NCBI RefSeq assembly: GCF_008831285.2 | Contig: NC_045144.1 | Location: 7,787,886-7,851,885 of the forward strand | Length of the DNA: 64,000 bases | Reading direction: 5' to 3' | DNA from: Nymphaea colorata | Lineage: Eukaryota > Streptophyta > Magnoliopsida > Nymphaeales > Nymphaeaceae | Shown here: positions 12,101 through 24,100 of the stretch, piece after piece | Numbering within the stretch: the stretch's first letter is position 1 | Layout of the letters: the number at the start of each line of letters is the position of its first letter | Program-made: the position numbers and the translations under genes | The notes under the pieces: model-generated | Databases searched by the model: none | What the model was told of the DNA's origin: nothing | What the model saw: only the letters and a program-made list of their open reading frames with translations

Positions 12101-15100
12101 CAACCATCTTTACATTTATCAGATTTTCAGTAAAATATAGCCTATGTTTATATTTATTAGCTGAATAATGTGTCTTTCTTTGGTAAATCATAAAGAAAAT
12201 ATAGCGTTGAAAATGTCTACCTATCAAAACAAGATCAGTTTCAAAAAGTTTCCAGAAATATGAACTCATTTTCAATCTCAATCATTAACACATGAAACCA
12301 ATGTTGTAAAAGGCATATCATAACGCATATTGTCATCCTGACCTATACGCGTACAGTAATGTATCTTAAGTGTATCAAAAACATATTGTAAAAAATTATT
12401 TTCAATTCATAAAATACAAGAAAATAAAGAAAATTTCAGAAAAAAGGAAAAATAAAGAAAAATGAGTTCAATATAAAAATTCTTCACACACATAATGAAC
12501 ATGCATGATTCAGTTCATCATTCATAAGCCATAGTATGTTAACGACATATTAATAACATAAAGTTTAAAATTTGTTGCATCACATAAAACAAATAACCCA
12601 TAATTTTCACTCTCAAATGACAATTGAAATTATGTTTATGATTAAGTAACATCATGATTACAATCAATCAATACGATAATCATCATCTTCGTCTTCGTCC
12701 TCATCTTCATTTTCATTTGCTTCAATGTTTGTTTCATTGTTTCATTCTCTCTAGAATGGCAAAAACTTCCCCTCCCACAACTCCTAAGAATGTCGAAAAT
12801 GAAAGAGGAGAGGAGATTTTAAAAGAAAAAACGACAAAAAGGGTGTCATGCCTCTTTTTGAAAAACAGAGTTATATCATAAGATACGACCCATATTGGTT
12901 GTATCTTATGATACAAGGGTCTTATCATAAGACACGGTGGATACAGGCACAATACAAAAACATTTAATGTATCAATGCCATATCATATAGGTTTTCCCAA
13001 TTTATATGATACATATCGTATGATATGAATAACACTACATGAAACCATTCAAGCTCTTTCTTTTTCCTTTTTTGACATCAGCACTTTGGTTATTTGTAAT
13101 TTTTTTTTTAATAGCAGTTTGTACAAGGATGACCAGCAAGTTTAGTTTTGCTGGCTAAATGGTGACATCCACCCAGTGATCATAAATCATCCTTGGCATT
13201 TCCACCACCATCAACACAAGGATGATCGACTCTAAGATGATAGAATGCAGTATATCACTGGGATAAGTGTACCACGTTAGCCTATAGCAGCATTTAAAAA
13301 AAATAACATAAACAGAATTCTTTCATAAGCAGCATTATGAATTTATGTTCTTACCTCTAAGATTGCTTCTTGAAAATCTGAATTTCTTATAGTTTTGAAG
13401 CCAATTGGTCCTTCAATAACCTTTCCAAACAACACTTTGGCAGCATAACGGAAGACAGTCTCTGAATATCCACCAGAGCCTCCAGGCACACCATATAAGT
13501 GTCCTTCATCATCAACATTAGTTAATCTATCATCAAATCAGTAAAGGAGATTAACAGGATACTTGATGTTCCTTAAAAAAGAAGTGAAGCTTTTCTTTCT
13601 TTTTTTTTGCAAGGGGGGGAGGGTTTGTATGCAAAAAGTAAGTAATAAAACTCACAGTCTGTCCAAAGGACCTTCTTCCAACGACTTGAAATCGACAGCC
13701 TTTAGCTGTACCAAATCAAAGAAAAGAAACTTATGCCAATACAAAGAATAAAACACAAATGCACATAAGCTTGTCAAGGCCCCAACACGTAGTTCCCCAT
13801 AAATGCACAGGGACACACTACATATGCACCCATACACAGACATGCAAAAACCACTACCCAACCATGTCCATACACATGTATATAAAGGATATTGTTTTTC
13901 ATACATTATACCCCTTTCTATAAAGTGCATGTTAGTCAACTAACCAAGAATTATGGTAAGAGCTTCAAATGTAGAAATATGTTTTCTTGACAATGAAATT
14001 TTTGTGCACCATATGGTGATTTCTGGATCTCCTGATAGTCCTGATCTCGTCCTACAATTTAAACCATATTCCTGACTAAGCAAACCATGTAGGGACCTCC
14101 TACCAGAAAGAGACCAAATAACTTCCACAATTCCCTTCAACCTACTATTTGTCATCCCCCTTTTGAAATTACCTAAGCTTACTATAAGAGCAACCAACCT
14201 GTATGAGATCCAGAACTTCTCCAGACGTCAAAACTGAATCTACTTCAGAAACCCTTGGACCTGCAGCCTCCTGACCTGTTTCTCCTTGGCGTTCAACAGA
14301 GAACATAAAATCATCTCTTGCAGCTTCTAGTTTTTTATCATAACAGGGCATGACAGCTACGTGGTAAACTTCATCTGGTCTACCGAAAACAATTTCAAAG
14401 AGTCAAAATATTCACAAACTGAACATGACCTAAGCAAGAAAGAAAACATCAACTGGAAACCAGAAGGAGCAAGAACCAAACTTCAAGAATCAGATGTTCT
14501 TGCATAGACATCTATTCAGGTCATAAAGCAAGCAACAGAAAATAAAAAATAGAGAATCAAGAACCTATTCATGCAAGCAAAAGAACCAGAAGAAATTGCA
14601 GGACTATACTAAAATGAAAAATCGAGCTACACGTACACCAATGAAATCTAAATCACAAAAGGTTGAAAGATTCAATGGATTTTCAATACACCAATGAAAT
14701 CTAAATCACAAAAGGTTGAAAGATTCAATGGATAGAAAGAACAATCAATTTGATTGTATGGAATCCAGAATACTGAATAAGAAATAATTCAAGAGAACAA
14801 ACTGTCTCCTAGATGAAAGAAATAACTATAAATTCTATGCACATTCAAGAAGTCAAAAAGCTTGCCAGAAATTGAAATTTTAAAATCTGGTAATTAAAGA
14901 GGAAAAACATAAAGAATAAACCAAATTAGCATGCCAACATCCTAAAGAATGCTTAATGGCGTTTAACACCAGAAACATGACTATTGAATATGCAGATCAC
15001 AAGCTGGTGTATTTACCTAAAGAGACTATCAACAGACAATTCATCCTATTCTGAAAGTGAAGCTAACAAGTAAAAAAAAAATTCCTAATATGCTGTCAAT

Positions 15101-18100
15101 CATAACATAATTACTATGTAACAGAATATACAAGGAACATAGGAAGATTCCTCATCATGACTTTCACCTACTACAGTAAATCTGACTTTGCAAACTCTGT
15201 TTTCCAGTTGTTCTTATTTAGAGCCATGCATTTAGTAACTTTACAGTCCCTCCTACCACTTTGACTCTCATTCCAAGTCTTCAATATTTCTGAAGCATAA
15301 GATGAAACAGGAGAAGACCTAGGGACCACGATTTTAACACCACATACCAGCAAGGTCCAATTATTATGCTAACGAGCGGATGCTTCCTGAAGCCAGAAGT
15401 GTTCACATTAAAAAGGCTCAAAATATTCCTTACAGACATGATTCTAACAGGGCTCATCCAGTTCATCTAAAAATATGTTTTCCATCTTAGCCCAGCAAGC
15501 CATAAAACATCACTCTTGTGAATATGGGTTATAATATGACAAGCCATTAGGTGTACAGAGCAATCACTGGAAGCCAATAATGAATAACCTAGTCCTGACA
15601 CTTATAATATATGCAGGATGCTGTTCTCCCTTCAAGTTTCTACTTTCACAGATGAACCACAAAAGCTCTGGGTTTGGTGGCAATTGCTAAGGAATAAATG
15701 TGATCCCCTCTTGTGTTCTTTACCACTACAGATGAAGTTCAATATTAATCTTTTCTGCAGAAAATTAATGATATTTGAAGGAGGGAAGCTCCAGATCAAG
15801 ATATCAAGTAATTTTTTACTTAAACACAAAGAAAGAAAGTCCATAATAACTCTAAAGCGCCAAAATGAAGGTAAGAAACCTACTTGAGTCCCATTTTCCA
15901 ACAAACATGGTTCTTTATTATGGTTCCCATTGCCTGCTGAGGGCTCTTCACTGTGCTTATATAAGGCAAAATATAAGATCCAAGCGTTTTCTCAGCATAA
16001 CATATCCAACCTGGAACCAAAAGTGCTTTTCAGCATAGCATGTCAAATAAAATTATAAAAATACAACAATGGTAAAATTAAGCCAACTAAATAACTGTGC
16101 TGACTATAAGTATAGACTAAATCAATATGTGAAATCAAACTATTATTCTCGTTTAAAATAAAGAAGACACAGACACATAACAGTTTACTTACAAACAGTC
16201 ATGTAAATGCATAGCAAACGAAATTTAATTTTTCAATTTTAGATGAGAAAAATTCACACATATGCAAATGCGTCCACATGGTAAAAAAACTTTTTGAGCC
16301 TGGTGATATTGACTATTGAGTAGATTGGGAAATTGGTAAGCCAGAAGGATCCATATGTAAGAATCCATATGAATTTCAATCTTAGAAGAGATGTTTAAAC
16401 TTCAAATCATATTAGAAGAACATGCGTGCTCACAAGACAATTGAATAAATTTGGCAAGACAACAGCAGCACTGCATGTAAATGCACCTGGACACGCTGAA
16501 GAAAGCACAGGAAGGACTCCACCATCAACTGCATTCTGATGTTTGTATCTCTCAATAAATTCATGACAACATTCAATGAGTGAGAGGTCCCGACTGCAGC
16601 TTGTATCAAATACGGCCTTCACTCCTAAAGACTTCAAAAACTGAGTGAGCTTTCTGAAAACCTGCAAATACATGCCTCCATAAGTAAAATTTTTCACTCG
16701 AAAATGCAGATTGATTTTTGCTCACACTAAGACTGCGAATTTCAGTTAGATGGGAAACTAATATTTAGATAAAAATATTAGGAAAATACTAAAGGAAAAA
16801 ATACAGAAAAAAGTTACTTTATGAAAGCACTTGTCTCATTAAAGGACAATGTAAAAAGCAAGTCATCATGTGTCAAACTATCATGGATAAGGAATATATC
16901 TCAACTTTTCTATAACATGAAGTAAAATACCATCTAATCCCGAATTATCAAGGATTAGTTGATATTGATCTTGATAAATTTGGAACATTTGATTCTGTTC
17001 TAGATACAAAAAGAATTCTAAATTGTTTCGAGCAAGTTGGAATTACTTCAAGCTACCAAGAAATAGATAACCTAATATTTAGGTTATCAAAGCTAGAAAT
17101 CATAGGAGATAATCTCCAAAAATATTGGGAGAAAAACTAAGCTATGTGTAAACTTGACATAATCAATCTTGATTTAAGAATAAAAACAACCAATATCAAA
17201 CTCTCGTTAGAAGAAGAGAAAGATATGGCAGTTCATATAAGAGATCTGCTTAACCTAAAGGTTATCACTTACTACTGATTATTTGGTAATCCAAACTGAT
17301 GGATCACATCTTGGATGGAGAGAAGTTTTATTTGTTAAGCCCTCAAAATATGACCCTAAATCAAGTGAAGAAATTTGCAGATGTGCGTCTAGTAAATTTT
17401 AGGGAAAATGTAATATATCTTCAATAGATATAGAACTTTTAGCAATTTCTTATGCTTTAAAAGCATTTGAATTAGTTGTCTTAAGAATGGCTTTTACAAT
17501 ATGAACTGATTGTGAAGTTATTGTTAAGTTTCATTCACAGTTACATGAAACACACAAAAGATCATCTGCAAGAAGATGGCTCAATTTCAGAAATATTGTA
17601 ACTCAATATTCTTCCCATTATAGTTTTGAACATATCATAAGGACAATAGTATATTTGACGTCTTATCTAGATTGCTTAATTTGCAGGGAAAAGATGGAAG
17701 ACATTCTTGAAAAAATCTCGAAGGCAGTTGATATGTTCTTCGAGCACAGGAGGCAAAAACAAAAGTTGTTAACAGATTTCTTTGAAAAGCAATCAAACTT
17801 TTCAAAGCAACAAGATATTGTGTTTGATCACCTCCAAAATTTGGAGAAAGAATTAACCTCCCTGGTAAAAATAGGTGTGGTTACAAGGGTTGCAAAACCA
17901 AGTTCTCAAATTGGTAAAATTATTGAGGATCAAAAGTTGCCTTTAGACCAGAAAACTGAGAAAGAGAAACTTCAGATCCCTGAAAACTGAGAAGGATAAA
18001 TGACAGTCATCTGTTTTTACAGCGACTGACCTAGTTTTAAAACCTCAAACTGCGAAGATTCAAAACTCTGCAGGATTTGCAATAGAAAAGATTCCAAAAA

Positions 18101-21100
18101 ATCCTGAACTAGTGGATTTATACGAACGAAATCTTTTTGAATTATATAAACTCCCTGTGGAAGATCCACAAGGAAATTTTTTGACAAATTTTTCAGGAAT
18201 GTATCCCAAAATCATTTGTCATCAAGGTACTCCACCTGAATTTATTACAAAATAGTTTTGCATCAATCAATAATATTTACTTTATCTCCTTCCTTCGAAG
18301 AAATAAAAATATTACCTCCTGAAATTTTGAAGACAGTAAAAGAATTTTCTATCAATAACCCAAAAGTTTCTAACGAGACTGTTATCTCTTTAAAGTTCTT
18401 TTCAGCTGGTCCTGAAATTATCCAAAGAGAAAATTGACTTTTTAAAGAAAAATCTAACGTGCACCTAATTCATATTAGGATTGTAGGAAAAAGTTACGAG
18501 TTGACTTTTGATACAGCTCAAGAGAAAAAAGCTTATCCCTGTAATAAGGATTTAATGAAACTAATCTATTACAGGAGAGCAATAGGCCTTAAAGTCATTG
18601 TTAAGGCTGCAAAAGCCTACATGGAAAACGCTATTTGGTGACATCATGCCTCCAGTAACTGTTGTGCTCTGATTAGTATTGCCAAAAGAAATAATCCTTC
18701 TTCTTTAGCAAAACTATATGTATTCCAGAAGAAAATTGATATAAGAAACCATACATGTTCTCAGAAAACTGCCAAGTTTTACTGCAATCTAATGAAGCAC
18801 GAGAAGCAGACTTTTTATGTCTGCGGCAAGGAGAAAACTAAAGGAGCCAACTACGAAAAGGTTAAAACTTTTCGAATCGGAAGAATGGCACCAAACTCAA
18901 GCATCATATCAAGACGTGGTGGCTTTACTATCAAAAGAGGACGCCACTCAAAAATATCTTCAAACTCGATCAGAAGAAAGCACGTCCTCATGAAAACTAC
19001 GTGGACGGCAACCAGAAAAAGAATAAACTACTTTTTCTAGAAGATAATAATAAGACAAACTGCACTCAGAAAAGCAAAGATTCTGAGAGCAATAATAGAG
19101 TCTTGTCTTTATAAAATGACAAAGACTACCAACCGCACCAAGAAAAGGAAAGATTCTTTGTGCAATAATAGAGCTTTATCATTACAACAAGACAAAGTTA
19201 AAGATAAGGATGATAATATAGTGGAGGGTCCCACTATAAAGACATTCATTGTATGTGCGACAAATGTACGCACAAAACAAAGTATCCTAATGTGACAAAT
19301 TAAGAGATAAGGTGGTGAGGGTCTACTTGTAACCCTAAAACATGTAAACAGTAGTTCTTCTCCACCTATAAATAAAGGAGAAGGTAGCAAAGAGAGGACC
19401 ATCAGTAATCTATCGATCGAGTCATAGAGCGAGTGAGTGAGAAAGAAAGAGAGATAGTCCCTTCGGGCTTATGTATATTCTAGCCATGTCTGCCTAAGGA
19501 GTTGTAACCTCCTTCTGTCTAAGGGAAAGATGTTAAAAGTCCAATAAAGATGTGAAATCTTTACGAACAGATCCTTGTTTGTAAGTTCTTCCTTTTCCTT
19601 TTCTGTTTACCTTATGCTTTCTATTATTACATTTGCAAGGCCAAGAATTTATCAGGTTCTCTGCCTATTTTGGCCCAGAAGCATCTGTCGCTATTTTCAT
19701 AGTGAAGAGCTCTCTTGGGAAGACTAGTGGATGTCTCATCCTCTATAAATCTTCCTATTTTCCATTCTAGTCCTGCAAGTTCTTCTGATTGTAGGATTTG
19801 GGTTTGATAAATTTAATGCTTTGTGATGCTAACGCATCTACAATACCATCAATATTCAAGTTATATCTAACTTGATCATTGTTACTTAACCTTCTTACTG
19901 TGGCAACAGAGACTAGAAGGTTATCTCCTTCTGTCATATCTTCATATCCCCGTGTTTGAATTCCTACACAGAAGTATTTTTGAAAATCTCTAAAACTCAT
20001 ACAAGTATTAGGAACCAAATATATAATTTTAGCTCCCTGGTTGAGATCGATTTCCATTGCCCCCAAATTTGCTTTAGCAGCTTTGTTGAAACGTTTGTCA
20101 AGAATCATGACAAAACATTTGGTTCCAGTCTCTTTCCTATGAAGAGGTCTGATTTTTGTGGCGATTAAACCTACATGAATTAGGTTATAACTTATGTTTG
20201 GTTACTCGGAACAGATATGACCACCTCTCTATTGTACGCGTATCTACCTTGCAGAGGTCTCCATTTTGAATGCCATACAAGATTTCAAGGTTTAGGATTT
20301 GTCTAACACCCCTTTCTTGTTGGTCTTCAGGGATCTTAGCGATTTCCTCTAACTGCATGTTATGAAGGTAGCTAGAAGAGGCACGATCTCTTCGTCTTCT
20401 GAATGTTTCGCCTAAAAAGGTTAGACGAGACTGGTTTCCTGAAGAAGGACTTTCCCTCAGGGTTCTAGATCTACCATAGAATGGTAAGGTTCAAGTTTCA
20501 CTTACGGTATGAGTTGGATAATTACCTTCTTCTGTCTTTAAGGGGTTCAAAGTTAAAAGTTTGAAAGATGTTGGACCCTCACCACCTTATCTCCTAATTT
20601 GACACATTAGGATACTTTGTTTTGTGCGTACATTTATCGCACATACAATGGGTGTCTTTATAGTGGGACTCTCCACTATATTATCATCCTTATCCTCAAC
20701 TTTGTCTTGTTGTAATGATAAGGCTCCATTATTTCACAAAGAAACTTTCATTTTCTTGATGCGGTTGGCAGTCTTTGTCATTTTGTAAAGACGAGGCTCC
20801 ATTATTGCTCTCAGAATCTTTGCTATTCTGGGTACAATTTGTCTTGTTATTATCTTCTAGAAAACATAGTTTCCTCTTTTTTTGGTTGTCATGCAAGTAG
20901 CTTTCATGAAGATGTGTTTTCTTCTGATGAATCTGAAAATATTTTTGAGTGGCGTCCTCTTTTGATAATAAAATCGTCACATCTTGATATGATGTCTGAG
21001 TCTGGTGTCATTCTTTTGATTCTCTGCCACAGACATAACAAGTCTGCTTCTCGTGTTTCATGAGATTGCAGTAAAACTTGGCAATTTTCTGAGAACATGT

Positions 21101-24100
21101 ATGGTCTCTTATATCAATTCTTTTCTGGAATGCATGTAGTTTTGCTAAAGAAGAACGATCCTTTTTTTTGGCAATACTGATCAAAGCACAACGGCTACTG
21201 GAGGCATGATGCTACCAAATAGCGTTTTCCACGTAGGCTTTTGCAGCCTTAACAATGGCTTTAAGGCCTATTGTTCTCATGTAATGGATTATTTCCATTA
21301 AATCCTTATTACAAGGATAAGCCTTTTTCTCTTGAACTCTATCAAAAGTCAGCTCGTAATTTTTTCCTACAATCCCAATATGAATTAGGTGTAGGCTAGA
21401 TTTTTCTTTAAAAAGTCTATTTTCTCTTTGGATAATTTCAAGATCAGCTGAAAAGAACTTTAAAAAATAAGAGTCTCGTTAGAAACTGCTGAGTTATTGA
21501 TAGAAAATTCTTTTACCGTCTTCACAATTTCAAGAAATAATAGTTTTATTTTTTTGAATGAAGGAGATAAGTAAATGTTACTGATTGATGCAAAACTGAA
21601 CTATTTTGCAATAAATTCAGGTGGAGTACCTTGAAGACATGATTCAGGAATAAATTCCTGAAAAATTTGTCAAAAAATTTTCTTGTGGATCTTCCACAGG
21701 GAGTTTATATAATTCGAAAAGATTTTTTCCGTATAAATCGACTAGTTCAAGATTTTTTGGAATCGTTTCTATTGCAAATCCTGCGGGGTATTGAATCTTC
21801 TCAGTTTTTGAGGTTTTAAAACTATGTCGGCCGCTGTAAAAACAGAGGATTGTCCTTTATCCTTCTCAGTTTTTTGAGTCAGATGCAAGTTGTCTTCAAC
21901 CACTGAAATTTCAAGGGTTCGAAGTTTCTCTTTCCCGATTTTCTGGTCTGAAGGCAACTTTTGATCCTCAATGATTTTACCCATTTAAGACTTGGTTTTG
22001 CAACCCTTGTAACCACACCTGCTTTTACCAGGGAGGTTAATTCTTTCTCCAAATTTTGGAGGTGATCAAACACAATATCCTGTTGCTTTAAAAAGTTTGA
22101 TTGTTTTTCAAAGAACTCTGTTAACAACTTTTGTTGTTGCCTCCTGTGCTCGAAGAACATATCAACTGCCTTCGAGATTTTTTCAAGAATGTCTTCCATC
22201 TTTTCCCTGCAAATTAAGCAATCTATAAGATGTCAGATATACTATTGTCCTTACATTTGATATGTTCAAAAGTGCACTGTAAGAATATTGAGTTACAATA
22301 TCCCTGAAATTGAGTTATCTTCTTGCAGATGATCTTTTGTGTGTTTCATATAACTGCGAATGAAACTTAACAATATCTTCACAATCAGTTCGTATTGTAA
22401 AATCTTTCTTAACATAAATAATTCAAATGCTTTTAAAGCATAAGAAATTGCTCTATTTAAGATATATTACCTTTTTCTTTAAATTTACCAGACGCACATC
22501 TGCAAATTTCTTCACTTGATTTAGGGTCATATTTTGAGGGCTTAGCAAGCAAAGCTTCTCCCCGTCCAAAATGTGATCCATCGGTTTGGATTATCAAATA
22601 ATCAGTATTAAGTGGTAACCTTTAACCGCAGATCTCTTATATGAACTGCCATATTTTTCTCTTCTTCTAACGAGAGTTTGATATTGGCTGTTTTTATTCT
22701 TAAATCAGGATTGATTCTGTCAAGTTTACACATAACTTGGTTTTTCACCCAATATTTTTGGGGATTATCTCCTATGATTTCTAGCTTTGATAACCTAGAT
22801 ATTAGGTCATCTATTTCTTGGTAGCTTGAATTAATTCCAACTTGCTCGACACAATTTAGAATTCCTTTTGTATCTAGAACATAATCAAATGTTCCAACTT
22901 CCAAATCTATCAACATCAACATCAACTAATCATTGATAATTCGGGATTAGAAGGTATTTTCGTTCATGTTCTAGAAAAGTTGAGATATATTCCTTATCCA
23001 TGATAATTTGACACATCATGGCTTGCTTTCTATTTTTCTTGATTTTTAAATATTTTTTAAAATTAAAAAATTAATTTTACGATACGCTAGCTACATTTGC
23101 GATACGTTACGATATAGCGCATAGGTCGGCCAGACCAATACGCGATACGCTACGCCTTTTATAACATTGATAGAAACTATTGAATAGATGGATTCTGAGT
23201 CACTAACATATTCATCTCCGCTAATGAGTTCTTCATTAGTGATATTTAATAATATCGCTTCTTTAGAATACAAGTTCATTAGTTTAGGGCAATGGCTTCC
23301 TAAATGGTCATTGTTTTTACAAACAATGCAACTTAATTTATTTTTATAATTTCTTTTCTTATCATACTTACGGACGTGCTTGTCCTTATTTAAGTATGGT
23401 GCTTTGCTTTCTGATTTTCTCAAAAAATATCTTTTATTAGGCATTCTGGGTTTAGATTTTGAAACGATCCTTTTACCCCTTCTTTTAGTAGGGTTTCTTT
23501 TCACAGGATTATATCCATAAGTCTGAGTTGTGTAAATGTTTTTGCAAAAAGAATGATCTCCTTTTACCTGTTTTTCGATTTTTATTTTTGTACATTTCTT
23601 TTCCAGAAATCTATAAACGTATCTTATCCTGAATCCAATATTTTGCATAAAGGGATGTGCATTCATATCTTTGAGATAGATGGGCCAGTTGTTTACCATC
23701 TCCTTTCCCAATGCTCCAGGTAATTTCCTAAAGAGTGTCTCCTATATTACTATCATACGCATTTCCAGATAAGAAGGTGTAATAATAGTAATCATTTAAA
23801 AATTGTTTAATATGACTCCAACTTGTTGAGTTGTTCCAACATGTTAAGGGCTTCATATTGAAGCTCTATCGTTCCCATGTTAGGGCTAGCACCTGTCAGA
23901 ATAATTTGTATTCTAAATACAAAATTATAAGTGTTAGAATATATTGTATTGGGAACCGGGTCCATATCTGGACCCAGTCGTGTGGGGCACGGATACCGAG
24001 GTGGGCTCGGTACCCTAGGCGGCACCTCTTTCTCTCCCTCCTATATATTCTTCACTTACATGTAATTGTTGAGATAAGTGAATATTATTTTCTCTCTCCT

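Larger units (their letters stand above)
16857..19310 (+). repeat. Left arm of a large inverted duplication of pararetroviral DNA
   Basis: From about 16857 to about 19310 this DNA matches, in inverted orientation, 20575 to about 23012. Arms are about 2.45 kb each and roughly 95% alike in the stretch compared by eye (17694-17910 against 22199-21985). The spacer is about 1.26 kb. Both arms carry, in order, the RT N-terminal flank, RNase H, a 3' ORF and the start of the viral intergenic region. Confidence 0.8.
20575..23012 (-). repeat. Right arm of the inverted pararetroviral duplication
   Basis: Inverse counterpart of 16857-19310. Homology with the left arm starts near the AAAGCAAG word followed by CATCATGTGTCAAA in the left arm, and ends in the viral intergenic region at GGTGGTGAGGGTC, just before the TATA box. 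The DNA then switches abruptly to the movement-protein region. Outward, the arm borders on a MITE fragment and then on coat-protein sequence. Confidence 0.8.
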
